Assembly: GCF_049856175.1 (NCBI RefSeq)
Contig: NZ_JBNDNA010000008.1
Location: 62,001 to 126,000, forward strand
DNA length: 64,000 nucleotides
Origin: JB111 sp049856175
GTDB lineage: Bacteria > Actinomycetota > Actinomycetes > Actinomycetales > Actinomycetaceae
Direction: 5' to 3'
The position numbers were made by a program, and so were the translations under genes. This document shows, in pieces, positions 26,557 to 34,481 of the stretch; position 1 is the stretch's first letter; every line of letters begins with the position of its first letter. The notes under the pieces were generated by a model. The model saw nothing but the letters and a program-made list of their open reading frames with translations. It was not told the origin of the DNA and made no database searches.

Positions 26557-26585
26557 CGAACGACGGCCACGAGAGGCGGCACCTC

Positions 26586-27224
26586 ATGACCGAGACCATC
26601 GCCGGTATCGAGATCCCCGACAGCACGATGACGAAGGACGCCACCCAGCTCGTCCGCGACGTCGCCACTCCCGTCGTCTACCACCACTGCCGACGCGTGT
26701 TCCTCTTCGGCTCCCTGCGCGCCCAGGACCAGGGACTGAACCACGACCCCGAGCTGCTGTACGTCGGGGCCATGTTTCACGACCTCGGCCTCACCGAGAC
26801 CTACCGCCGGACGGATCAGCGCTTCGAGATCGACGCCGCCGACGAGGCCCGCCGCTTCCTTCGCGGGTACGGCGTCGACGGCGAGGCCGCGGACCGGGTA
26901 TGGACAGCCATCGCGCTGCACACCACCCCGGAGATCCCCCTGCACATGGCTCCCGAGATCGCGCTGGTCACCCGCGGTGTCGAGCTCGACGTCCTGGGTG
27001 TCGGCTACGACGCGATCACCGACGAGCAACGCGCGGCCGTCGTGGCGGCCCACCCGCGCCCGGACTTCAAGAACCAGATCCTGGCCGCGTTCACCGAGGG
27101 GCTCCAGGACCGGCCGGAGACCACGTTCGGGAACGTCAAGGCCGACGTGCTCGCCCACTGCCTGCCCGGTTTCGAGCGGATCGACTTCGTGGAGACCATC
27201 CGCGGCTTCGCCTGGCCCGAGTGA
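26586..27224 (+). CDS. HD-domain protein
   Basis: The 212-residue protein has the HD metal-dependent hydrolase fold. Metal ligands are seen in VVYHHCRRVF, the HD pair in LYVGAMFHDLGLT, and a further His in TAIALHTTPE. It resembles the cyanamide-hydratase/HD family, whose members hydrolyse nitriles or phosphoesters. The ATG at 26586 has GAGAGG about 9 bases upstream. It has no obvious partner genes, being divergent from the broken SDR and convergent with the ABM gene. The substrate is unknown. Confidence 0.8.
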   Translation: MTETIAGIEIPDSTMTKDATQLVRDVATPVVYHHCRRVFLFGSLRAQDQGLNHDPELLYVGAMFHDLGLTETYRRTDQRFEIDAADEARRFLRGYGVDGEAADRVWTAIALHTTPEIPLHMAPEIALVTRGVELDVLGVGYDAITDEQRAAVVAAHPRPDFKNQILAAFTEGLQDRPETTFGNVKADVLAHCLPGFERIDFVETIRGFAWPE

Positions 27225-27272
27225 CCGCGATCCGGCCCTGACGATCGAGCAGCCGCCGGTCGAGGAGCGCGC

Positions 27273-27587
27273 TCACCGACGCTCCGCCAGTTCGACCGTG
27301 TAGCGGCGTTCGATGTGGGCCGTGGCTCGGCCCCACTCGCTCGCCGCCGCACGCTCCTGATGGCCGGCGAACCCGGCCTCGTCGGCGAACAGCTCGACGA
27401 CCTGCCAGACGAGTGGATCGCTGGTCGGGCGTACCTCGAACGAGAGGCAGGCGGGCCCGGACCGGGTGAGCGCCGTGTGCCCGGGCAGGTACCGCTGCAC
27501 GAGCTCCGCCTCACCGGCGGACGCGCACACCAGCAGACCGCTCAGGCGCACCTGCGCCGTTCCACGCACCCGTTCCGTTCCGCTCAC
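27273..27587 (-). CDS. Antibiotic-biosynthesis-monooxygenase-like (ABM) protein
   Basis: The 104-residue dimeric alpha-beta barrel protein is ABM/EthD-like. It shows SGLLVCASAGEAELVQRYLPGH, CLSFEVRPTSDPLVWQVVELF and FADEAGFAGHQERA, the usual FxxxxAxxxH region. Such proteins act as small monooxygenases or quinone-handling enzymes. It starts at GTG 27587, 62 bases after the leuA stop on the same strand, so read-through from leuA is possible. No functional link to leucine synthesis is evident. Confidence 0.75.
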   Translation of the reverse strand: MSGTERVRGTAQVRLSGLLVCASAGEAELVQRYLPGHTALTRSGPACLSFEVRPTSDPLVWQVVELFADEAGFAGHQERAAASEWGRATAHIERRYTVELAERR

Positions 27588-27649
27588 ACCGTCGCGATCC
27601 CCCCGCCCGGCTCCGCCCGGACACTCGCGTGCGCCCCGTCCCCGCCCCG

Positions 27650-29446
27650 TCAGCGCGGCTCGCCGTCGACCGGGACTCCGCCCGTCACCCCGCGTGCCGC
27701 GCGGTTGACCGCGGAGATGATCGCCTGGAAGGAGGCGGTCATCGTCGACGGGTCCACGCCGACGCCCCACACCACCTGGTCGCTCGTCTCGACCTCGAGG
27801 TAGGCCGCCGCCATCGCATCGCCGCCCGCGGACAGGGCGTGCTCGGCGTAGTCGAGGACCTCGACCCCGACGTCGATGGTCGCCAGTGCGTGGACGAACG
27901 CGTCGATGGGGCCGTTGCCGCGGCCGGAGAGCAGCCGCTCCTCCCCACCGTCGTCGAGGACGACCGTGAGGTCGGCGTCCCCGCCCTCCCCGTGGGAGGT
28001 CAGCGAGGTGCTGCGGAGCGTGTAGCGGCCCCACGGCGCCAGGCCGTCGGTGGTGGTGTAGGGCAGGTACTCGTCGACGAAGATCGACCACAGCCGCTCG
28101 GCGTCGATCTCGCCGCCGTAGGCGTCCGTGTGCTTCTGGACGATGCCGGCGAGCTCGATCTGCAGGCGCCGAGGCAGGTCGAGGCTCCGCGTGGAGTGCA
28201 GCAGGTAGGCGACGCCGCCCTTGCCGGACTGGCTGTTCACTCGTACGACGGCCTCGTAGGTGCGGCCGACGTCCTTGGGGTCGATCGGCAGGTAGGGCAG
28301 GTCCCATACGACGTCGGCGTCCGCGCCGCCGGCCTCGGCGACCTTGCTCTCCCGGACCTGGAATCCCTTCTTGATGGCGTCCTGGTGCGAGCCGGAGAAC
28401 GAGGTGTAGACGAGGTCGCCGCCGTAGGGGTGGCGGGCGTGCACGTCCATCTGGGTGCAGCGCTCGACCGTGCGTCGGACCTCGTCGATGTCGGACAGGT
28501 CGATCATCGGGTCCACGCCCTGGGAGTACAGGTTCATCGCGAGCGTGACGAGGTCGACGTTGCCGGTGCGCTCGCCCTGGCCGAACAGACAGCCCTCGAC
28601 CCGGTCGGCGCCGGCGAGCATGGCGAGCTCGGCGGCGGCCACGCCCGAGCCGCGGTCGTTGTGCGGGTGCACGGACAGTGCCACGTGCTGACGGCGGGAC
28701 AGGTGCCGGCTCATCCACTCGATCTGGTCGGCGTAGACGTTGGGCGTGGCCCGCTCGACGGTCGCCGGCAGGTTGAGGATGATCTCCCGGCCGTCCTCGG
28801 GCTGCCAGACACCCATGACGGCCTCGCTCACCTCGAGCGCGAAGTCGAGCTCGGTGTCGACGAAGATCTCCGGGCTGTACTGGTAGCCGAACACGGTCTC
28901 CTCCCCGAGCACCTTCTCCGCGTGGGCGAGGACCTCGCGGGTCCCGTCGACGGCGAGCTCGCGCGTCCCCTCGCGGCCGGAGCGGAAGACGACGTCGCGG
29001 AACACCGGGGCGGTCGCGTTGTACAGGTGCACGGTGGCCCGCGGGAACCCGACGAGCGACTCGACCGTGCGGTGGATGAGCTCGGGCCGCGCCTGGGTGA
29101 GCACGGAGACGGTGACGTCCTCCGGCACGGCGTCGTCGTCGACGAGTGAGCGGACGAAGTCGAAGTCGGCCTGCGAGGCGGCGGGGAAGCCGATCTCGAT
29201 CTCCTTGTAGCCGAGGCGGACGAGCAGGTCGAACATCTCGCGCTTCTTCTCGGGGCTCATCGGCTCGATGAGGGCCTGGTTGCCGTCGCGCAGGTCGGTC
29301 GAGAGCCACCGGGGAGCGACCGTGACCTGCTTGTCGGGCCAGGTGCGGTCCGGGAGGTGGACCGGATTCGTCTCGGCGAACGACCGGTACTTGGTCACCG
29401 GCATGCCGGAGGGGCGCTGGAGGTTCGTGGTGCCGCGGGTCTTCAT
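27650..29446 (-). CDS. leuA: 2-Isopropylmalate synthase
   Basis: LeuA condenses acetyl-CoA with 2-ketoisovalerate, the first committed step of leucine synthesis. The 598-residue protein is the long actinobacterial type. The TIM-barrel core carries STDLRDGNQALIEPM and LSVHPHNDRGSGVAAAEL (metal-binding His pair) plus GCLFGQGERTGN. The C-terminal LeuA dimer domain, which binds leucine as feedback inhibitor, ends near residue 590. The ATG at 29446 follows GAGGAGA. A leader peptide with four consecutive Leu codons precedes it, and the ribosome site can pair with a complementary stretch in the leader. Confidence 0.96.
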   Translation of the reverse strand: MKTRGTTNLQRPSGMPVTKYRSFAETNPVHLPDRTWPDKQVTVAPRWLSTDLRDGNQALIEPMSPEKKREMFDLLVRLGYKEIEIGFPAASQADFDFVRSLVDDDAVPEDVTVSVLTQARPELIHRTVESLVGFPRATVHLYNATAPVFRDVVFRSGREGTRELAVDGTREVLAHAEKVLGEETVFGYQYSPEIFVDTELDFALEVSEAVMGVWQPEDGREIILNLPATVERATPNVYADQIEWMSRHLSRRQHVALSVHPHNDRGSGVAAAELAMLAGADRVEGCLFGQGERTGNVDLVTLAMNLYSQGVDPMIDLSDIDEVRRTVERCTQMDVHARHPYGGDLVYTSFSGSHQDAIKKGFQVRESKVAEAGGADADVVWDLPYLPIDPKDVGRTYEAVVRVNSQSGKGGVAYLLHSTRSLDLPRRLQIELAGIVQKHTDAYGGEIDAERLWSIFVDEYLPYTTTDGLAPWGRYTLRSTSLTSHGEGGDADLTVVLDDGGEERLLSGRGNGPIDAFVHALATIDVGVEVLDYAEHALSAGGDAMAAAYLEVETSDQVVWGVGVDPSTMTASFQAIISAVNRAARGVTGGVPVDGEPR

Positions 29447-29455
29447 CGTCTGGGT

Positions 29456-29506
29456 CTCCTCGTCTGGGTCACGTGCGGCCAGCACGACGTCTCCCGCGAC
29501 GAGGAG
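29456..29506 (-). promoter_or_regulatory. leuA attenuator: ribosome-site sequestering pair
   Basis: On the RNA, CTCCTCGTC (29498-29506) is perfectly complementary to GACGAGGAG (29456-29464), which contains the leuA ribosome site. A competing hairpin GGCCGGC with GCTGGCC encloses the first arm. A third, GGCCTC-CT-GAGGCC, overlaps the leader-peptide stop. Mutually exclusive folds would let leader-peptide translation control leuA translation. Confidence 0.6.
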
Positions 29507-29512
29507 CCGGCC

Positions 29513-29569
29513 TCAGGAGGCCTCGCCGCGGCAGATAAGGAGCAGGAGCCCGGTGCGCACGGTCGTCAC
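29513..29569 (-). CDS. leuL: Leucine leader peptide of leuA
   Basis: This 18-codon ORF reads MTTVRTGLLLLICRGEAS. It contains four consecutive Leu codons (CTC CTG CTC CTT at 29537-29548) followed by Ile. GTG 29569 follows AAGGAG at close spacing; an internal GTG at 29560 is a possible alternative start. Its stop lies 66 bases ahead of the leuA ATG and only 6 bases before the sequence that can mask the leuA ribosome site. Ribosome stalling at the Leu codons during leucine shortage would change the RNA fold. The peptide itself has no other expected role. Confidence 0.75.
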   Translation of the reverse strand: MTTVRTGLLLLICRGEAS

Positions 29570-29598
29570 CCTACTCCTTCGGACGGCCGGTGGTCGGC

Positions 29599-29661
29599 GC
29601 GTGCCGGTGCCGCGCGGATGCGTGCCGGCGCCACACGGATGTGCACCGGCGCCGCGCACCC
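29599..29661. repeat. Three 21-bp tandem repeats upstream of leuA
   Basis: Units beginning GCGTGCCGG(T/C)GCC recur with a period of exactly 21 bases; the third is partly diverged. They sit in the divergent gap between the leuA leader and the SGNH hydrolase promoter. Confidence 0.7.
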
Positions 29662-29732
29662 GGCCGCGAGGGGTCGCTCGGCGGGTCCCGCTCCCCTGGC
29701 CTGTCGGCCCGTCCGCCCATAGCCTGGCGGGC

Positions 29733-30578
29733 ATGCCTTCGGAGTTCTCCCCGTCCGCGCGTGGCCCCTGGGGCCCGCTCACCGTGACGGTCGGCGCCGT
29801 CGCCGCCGGTGCGGTGGCCGCCTGCGGGGCCGCGGCCGCCTACCTGCAGCAGCGCGGGATCGTCAGCCGCCAGGTCCCGGTACACCGCGAGTACTGGGCG
29901 CGGCGCACGCACGAGGTGCGCGCCTCCGCCGTGCCGCACGCCTTCCACCTCGTGGTCGTCGGCGACTCCGCGGCCCAGGGCGTCGGCGTCCCGGACCCGG
30001 AGCACGGCTGGGTCGCCCGGGTCGAACGACGCCTCGCCGAGCTGCTCGGCCGGCCCGTGGTGACGACCAACCTGTCGGTCTCCGGCGCGACGACGAGCGA
30101 CCTCATCGACGACCAGCTCCCCCTGCTCGAGGGTCTCGAGCGTGAGCCGGACCTCGTGATCTGCGAGATCGGTGCCAACGACGTCGCGCGTCGCCAGGTC
30201 GCGCTCCCCGGGTTCACCGAGCGGGTCGGGGCGATCGCCGACGCTCTCCCCCACGGGAGCGTCGTCGCCGACGTGCCCAGCTACGGGTACGGCCCGCACG
30301 AGATGTGGGTGCGTCGTGCCAACACCGCGATCCGGGAGACGGCCGAGGCCCACGACCTGCACGTCGCGCCGCTGCACGCGGCCACGCGCCCGCTGTGGCC
30401 GAGGATCGTCTTCACGCACATGGCGCAGGACCTGTTCCACCCGAACGCCGCCGGCTACGAGGTGTGGGCGGACGCCCTGTGGGAAGGCGTCGCGGAAGCG
30501 CTGCACGACCGTGGGCTGGTCGGCGCGGACCGGCTCCGGCACGACGCCGAGGAGCGTGCGCGGGCGCTGTCGGCCTGA
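29733..30578 (+). CDS. SGNH-family hydrolase/esterase, membrane-anchored
   Basis: The 281-residue protein has one N-terminal hydrophobic segment (about residues 15-37) that acts as signal or anchor. The SGNH blocks follow: VVVGDSAAQGVG (nucleophile Ser), the Gly and Asn blocks NLSVSGATTSDL and CEIGANDV, and DLFHPNAAGY with the Asp and His. Substrates of such proteins include lipids, acetylated glycans and thioesters. The ATG at 29733 has no ribosome site, but TAGCCT (29720-29725) ends 7 bases upstream, fitting a leaderless mRNA. It stands alone. Confidence 0.87.
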   Translation: MPSEFSPSARGPWGPLTVTVGAVAAGAVAACGAAAAYLQQRGIVSRQVPVHREYWARRTHEVRASAVPHAFHLVVVGDSAAQGVGVPDPEHGWVARVERRLAELLGRPVVTTNLSVSGATTSDLIDDQLPLLEGLEREPDLVICEIGANDVARRQVALPGFTERVGAIADALPHGSVVADVPSYGYGPHEMWVRRANTAIRETAEAHDLHVAPLHAATRPLWPRIVFTHMAQDLFHPNAAGYEVWADALWEGVAEALHDRGLVGADRLRHDAEERARALSA

Positions 30579-30642
30579 CCGCGCACAGCCGACCGCCACC
30601 GACCGCCACCACCGGTGCCGGGTCGTCTCCCACGGCCCCGAC

Positions 30643-31149
30643 TCAGCGCCGCTCGAGCACCCCGCGGACGAACGCCGCCTGGCCGGCGTGCTCGAGGCAG
30701 TCGTCGATGACGCTGACGAGCCGCACGCCCATGGTGGTCGGCGGGTCCCAGCTCTCGTCGACGACCGTGCCCAGGTCCGCCTCGGTGAGCCCGCGGACGC
30801 ACCGGAGCGTCTGCTCGTGCACGGCGTCGTGGTAGGCGAGCACGAGGTCGGCGTCGAAGCCGACGACCTTCGCGACGTCGTCAGCGGAGTGCCCGTAGCC
30901 GATCCCGGACACGTCCAGGCCGAAGCGGTCCGCCCAACCGCCGCTCGTCCACAGCTCGTCGACGCCGAACGCGCCGGCGACGTGGTCGTCCTGCACGCGC
31001 GTGAGGTGCCACAGGAGCCAGCCGATCGAGTTGGCGCCGGGGTCGAGGCGGGCCTCGAGCTGCTCGCGGGTCAGCCCCTCCCCCGCCCGGTGGACGGAGC
31101 CCGACACCCGTGAGAACGCGTCGAGCAGGAGATCGTGGACGGCGGCCAT
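30643..31149 (-). CDS. DinB-family metalloprotein
   Basis: The 168-residue four-helix bundle of the DinB/DUF664 type has a three-His metal site (WLLWHLTRVQDDH plus LEHAGQAAFVRG). Members act as thiol-dependent S-transferases, often with bacillithiol or mycothiol. It starts at ATG 31149 inside the stop of the osmoprotectant-binding protein gene (ATGA), so it is the last gene of that operon. Its association with a compatible-solute importer is unusual and unexplained. Confidence 0.82.
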   Translation of the reverse strand: MAAVHDLLLDAFSRVSGSVHRAGEGLTREQLEARLDPGANSIGWLLWHLTRVQDDHVAGAFGVDELWTSGGWADRFGLDVSGIGYGHSADDVAKVVGFDADLVLAYHDAVHEQTLRCVRGLTEADLGTVVDESWDPPTTMGVRLVSVIDDCLEHAGQAAFVRGVLERR

Positions 31150-32105
31150 CAGCTTCCTCCCAGGTCGTTGTCGGCGAGCCACTCGGTCGCGATGGTCGCG
31201 GAGTCGAGCTGCTCGTCGACGCTGCGGGCGTTGAGCTCGATGAGCTCCTCGGTGGTGAGCACCTCGCTCACCGGGTCGAGCACCTCGCCGAGCTCGCCGG
31301 CGAGGTCGTCGGTCACGAGCGGGACGACGTTCTGCGCGAGGATCATGTCCTCGGGGTCCTCGAGCGTGACGAAGTCGCCGGACGCGAGGTCGGGGTCCGC
31401 GGTGTAGATGTCGCCCATCGTGATCGTTCCGTCGAGGATCGCCCCCTTGGTGAGCGGGCCGCCGCTGTCGCCGATCGCGACGAACTCGACGTCGACGCCG
31501 TAGAGCTCGGCGAGCCCGTCGGGCCCGTAGGGGCGGCTCTCGAGCTCGGCGTTGCCGCCGATCGTGATCTCGCCGTCGTGGTCCGCGAGGTCGGCGAGGC
31601 TCGTGATGCCGTGCTCCTCGGAGAACTCGGTGGTGACGTTGTAGGAGTCCGCATCCTCGGCGTCGGCGTACTCGAGCACGGCCATGCCGTCCGGGAGCGC
31701 GTCGGCGAGCTCGGCGGCGACGTCCCCGCTGGACCGCGCCTCGGTGTCCGGCGCGTAGAACTGCAGCAGGTTGCCCGTGTACTCGGGCAGGACGTCGATC
31801 TCGTCGTTCTCCATGGCCTGGAGGTAGACGTCGCGCTGCCCGATCTGGAACTGCCGCTCGACCTCGTAGCCCGCCTCCTCGAGGACCTGGGCGTAGATCT
31901 CGGCGACGATCTCGTTGGAGTAGTAGGCCTGCGAGCCGACGACGACGCTCCCGCCGGAGTCGTCGGAGCCCGACTCCGCCCCGTCACCGGCCGAGCCGGA
32001 GGTCTCGTCCTCCCCCTCGTCGAACGGGTCGTCCGACCCGCACGCGGTGAGCGCGACCGCGGCGACGAGGGACAGTGCCGCGGCGCGGCGGGTCGAGGAA
32101 CGCAT
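31149..32105 (-). CDS. Glycine betaine/choline-type ABC substrate-binding lipoprotein
   Basis: The 318-residue OpuBC/ProX-family lipoprotein has lipobox ALTACG, an acidic linker, then VVVGSQAYYSNEIVAEIYAQVLE. The ligand-binding core follows (DVLPEYTGNLL, DIYTADPDLASGDFVTLEDP). The family takes up quaternary-ammonium osmoprotectants. Its start overlaps the stop of the upstream permease (ATGA). In-window neighbours provide two permeases and one ATPase, a full importer. The exact ligand (betaine, choline, carnitine) cannot be decided here. Confidence 0.9.
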   Translation of the reverse strand: MRSSTRRAAALSLVAAVALTACGSDDPFDEGEDETSGSAGDGAESGSDDSGGSVVVGSQAYYSNEIVAEIYAQVLEEAGYEVERQFQIGQRDVYLQAMENDEIDVLPEYTGNLLQFYAPDTEARSSGDVAAELADALPDGMAVLEYADAEDADSYNVTTEFSEEHGITSLADLADHDGEITIGGNAELESRPYGPDGLAELYGVDVEFVAIGDSGGPLTKGAILDGTITMGDIYTADPDLASGDFVTLEDPEDMILAQNVVPLVTDDLAGELGEVLDPVSEVLTTEELIELNARSVDEQLDSATIATEWLADNDLGGS

Positions 32106-32812
32106 CAGGTACGTCCTTCCGTCGGGGATGTGGCCCCCAGTGTGCCTCGGCCTCCGCTCACCCGCAGCGCGAGCCGGGCGAGGAGCGCGAACACACCGTC
32201 GACGGCGAGGGCGAGGGCGACGATCGCGATCGCCGCGCCCAGCATCTCGTCGTAGCGCTGCAGCGAGATGCCCCGCTGGATGTAGATGCCCAGCCCGCCG
32301 AGCCCGACGTAGGCCGCCAGGACCGCGGTGGCCACGATCTGCAGGGCGGCGCTGCGCATCCCGCCGACCAGCAGCGGGAGGCCGAGCGGCGCCTCGACCC
32401 GGGTGAGGACCTGCCAGCGGGTCATGCCCTGGGCGCGGGCGGAGTCGACGACGGCGTGGTCGACGTTCTCCACCCCCGCGTAGGCGCCCGCGAGCACGGA
32501 GGGGACGCCGAGGACGACGAGGACCGCCGTCGCGGCGAGGGCGGCGTCGCCGACGCCGACGAGCAGCGTGAGGACGGTGAGCAGGCCGAGCGAGGGAAGC
32601 GCGCGGCCGGCCCCGGACAGGGCGACGACGAGCTGCCTGCCCCGGCCGGTGTGCCCGACCAGGTAGCCGAGCGGGACGGCGACGACCGTCGCGATCGCGA
32701 GCGCGAGCAGCGTGAGGACCAGGTGCTCGCCGAACCGCTCGGGCAGCGCCCCGGAGCCGGACCACTGCTCGGGCGCGGCCAGCCAGGCGAAGGCGTCGGC
32801 GAACAGGTTCAT
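32105..32812 (-). CDS. Osmoprotectant ABC permease, second
   Basis: The 235-residue inner-membrane permease of the BPD-transport family (OpuBB/OpuBD) has about six helices. The EAA loop GMTRWQVLTRVEAPLGLPLLVGGMR contacts the ATPase, and LQIVATAVLAAYVGLGGLG follows. It starts at ATG 32812 within the stop of the first permease gene (ATGA). Confidence 0.9.
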   Translation of the reverse strand: MNLFADAFAWLAAPEQWSGSGALPERFGEHLVLTLLALAIATVVAVPLGYLVGHTGRGRQLVVALSGAGRALPSLGLLTVLTLLVGVGDAALAATAVLVVLGVPSVLAGAYAGVENVDHAVVDSARAQGMTRWQVLTRVEAPLGLPLLVGGMRSAALQIVATAVLAAYVGLGGLGIYIQRGISLQRYDEMLGAAIAIVALALAVDGVFALLARLALRVSGGRGTLGATSPTEGRT

Positions 32813-33567
32813 GCGCCCACCTCGGCCGGCCGGTGGGCGTCCGGGCCGACGCCCCCGCCGGCGCCCCGCTCGTCCTCGCGGCCCGCCCCCTTCGGCAGCC
32901 GGAGCGCGCGTCGCACCGAGCCGCCCCGGGCACCTCCCGACCGGTGCCACGGCATGAGCAGGCGACCGAGCACGACGAGCACGAGGTCGAAGAGCAGGGC
33001 GACGACGACGGTCGCCACGATGCCCGCGACGATCGAGGCGACGATCCCGCGCTGCAGTCCGTCCATGAACAGGTCGCCGAGGCTGCGGATGCCCACCAGG
33101 ACGCCGACGGTCACCATGCTCACGGTGCTCACGGACACCACGCGCAGCCCGGCCAGCAGCACGGGACCGGCCAGCGGCAGCTCGACCGACCAGAAGCGCC
33201 CCGCGGTCGAGAACCCCTGGGCGGTCGCTGCGGAGCGCACGGCGGGATCGACGGCGTCGAGCGCGTCCGTCACGGAGCGGGTCATGAGGGCGACGGCGTA
33301 GATCGTCATGGCGATGACGACGTTGAGCTCGCTGAGGAACCCGATGCCGAGGACCGGCGGCAGCAGGACGAACAGGGCCAGCGACGGGATCGTGTAGAGC
33401 AGCCCGACAGCGGCGAGCACCGCACCGCGTGCGGCCGGGTAGCGCCACGCGAGGACGCCCGGCGGGAGCGAGAGGAGGAGTCCCGCCACCACGGGGATCA
33501 CGCACAGGAGCGCGTGCCGCAGGGACAGGTCGACGATGAGGTCGATGTTCGCGGCGACCCAGGTCAT
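32809..33567 (-). CDS. Osmoprotectant ABC permease, first
   Basis: The 252-residue permease has about six helices in its first 215 residues (HALLCVIPVVAGLLLSLPPG, the EAA-like loop GRFWSVELPLAGPVLLAGLR). A charged C-terminal tail of about 35 residues follows that its partner lacks. It starts at ATG 33567, overlapping the ATPase stop (ATGA). It pairs with the second permease to form the membrane pore. Confidence 0.9.
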   Translation of the reverse strand: MTWVAANIDLIVDLSLRHALLCVIPVVAGLLLSLPPGVLAWRYPAARGAVLAAVGLLYTIPSLALFVLLPPVLGIGFLSELNVVIAMTIYAVALMTRSVTDALDAVDPAVRSAATAQGFSTAGRFWSVELPLAGPVLLAGLRVVSVSTVSMVTVGVLVGIRSLGDLFMDGLQRGIVASIVAGIVATVVVALLFDLVLVVLGRLLMPWHRSGGARGGSVRRALRLPKGAGREDERGAGGGVGPDAHRPAEVGA

Positions 33568-34403
33568 CCGGCGCCGCCGTCCTGCACCGCGCCGTCGTCC
33601 AGCACCCCGGCGGGGCGGCCCTCGGCGTCGACGACGAGGCGCCGCCCGCCGCGGTGTTCGATCCGCAGCGCGCGCCTGCCCCGGTCCGCCCCGATGAACG
33701 AGGCGACGAAGTCGTCGGCGGGCTCGGCCAGCAGGTCGGCCGGGCTGCCCTGCTGCACGATGCGCCCGCCGTCGGCGAGGATCACCACGTGGTCGCCGAG
33801 GCGGAAGGCCTCGTCGATGTCGTGGGTGACGAGGACGATCGTCTTGGCGAGCGTGCTCTGCAGCCGCAGGAGCTCGTCCTGCAGCTCGGTGCGGACGATC
33901 GGGTCGACCGCCGCGAACGGCTCGTCCATGAGCAGGATGTTCGGGTCCGTCGCGAGCGCCCGGGCCACGCCGACGCGCTGCTGCTGGCCGCCGGAGAGCT
34001 GCGCCGGGTAGCGGCCCGCGAGGGTCCGGTCGAGCCCGACGGTGTCCATGAGCTCGAGCCCTCTCGCGGACGCGGCCGCCCTCGGGGTGCCGGTGAGCCG
34101 CAGGACCGTGGTGACGTTGTCGAGCACGCGTCGGTGCGGGAGCAGGCCGGCGCTCTGCATGACGTAGCCGATGCTGCGGCGCAGGGGCACGGGCGACCGG
34201 GTCGCGACGTCGGTGCCGTCGATCGAGACGGTGCCCGACGTCGGCTCGACCATCCGGTTGATCATCCGCAGGATCGTCGTCTTGCCGCACCCCGACGAGC
34301 CGACCAGGACGGTGATCTCGCGGGGGCGGATCACGAGGTCGAGGTCGTCGACGGCCCGGGTACCGCCCGGGAAGGCCTTGTCGACCGACCGGAACTCAAT
34401 CAT
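33564..34403 (-). CDS. Osmoprotectant ABC transporter ATPase
   Basis: The 279-residue OpuBA/ProV-type ATPase has Walker A GSSGCGKTT, signature LSGGQQQR, Walker B ILLMDEPFAAVDP and switch His in VLVTHDIDEAF. After the nucleotide-binding domain only about 40 residues remain, so the two CBS domains that sense ionic strength in OpuA are missing. Regulation of activity must differ. It is the first gene of a five-gene, fully overlapping operon (ATPase, permease, permease, binding protein, DinB-like). Confidence 0.92.
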   Translation of the reverse strand: MIEFRSVDKAFPGGTRAVDDLDLVIRPREITVLVGSSGCGKTTILRMINRMVEPTSGTVSIDGTDVATRSPVPLRRSIGYVMQSAGLLPHRRVLDNVTTVLRLTGTPRAAASARGLELMDTVGLDRTLAGRYPAQLSGGQQQRVGVARALATDPNILLMDEPFAAVDPIVRTELQDELLRLQSTLAKTIVLVTHDIDEAFRLGDHVVILADGGRIVQQGSPADLLAEPADDFVASFIGADRGRRALRIEHRGGRRLVVDAEGRPAGVLDDGAVQDGGAG

Positions 34404-34481
34404 CGCGGCGGCCTCGTGCGTGTGTCATCTCCCGAGCGTAGGCTCGTGACCACCTCCCCGTCCCGACGAAGCGAGGGCCCC

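Noticed and set aside
27629..29149. Long plus-strand frame opposite leuA
   Set aside because: Low-complexity shadow of leuA; no motif, and the opposite strand encodes a complete conserved enzyme.
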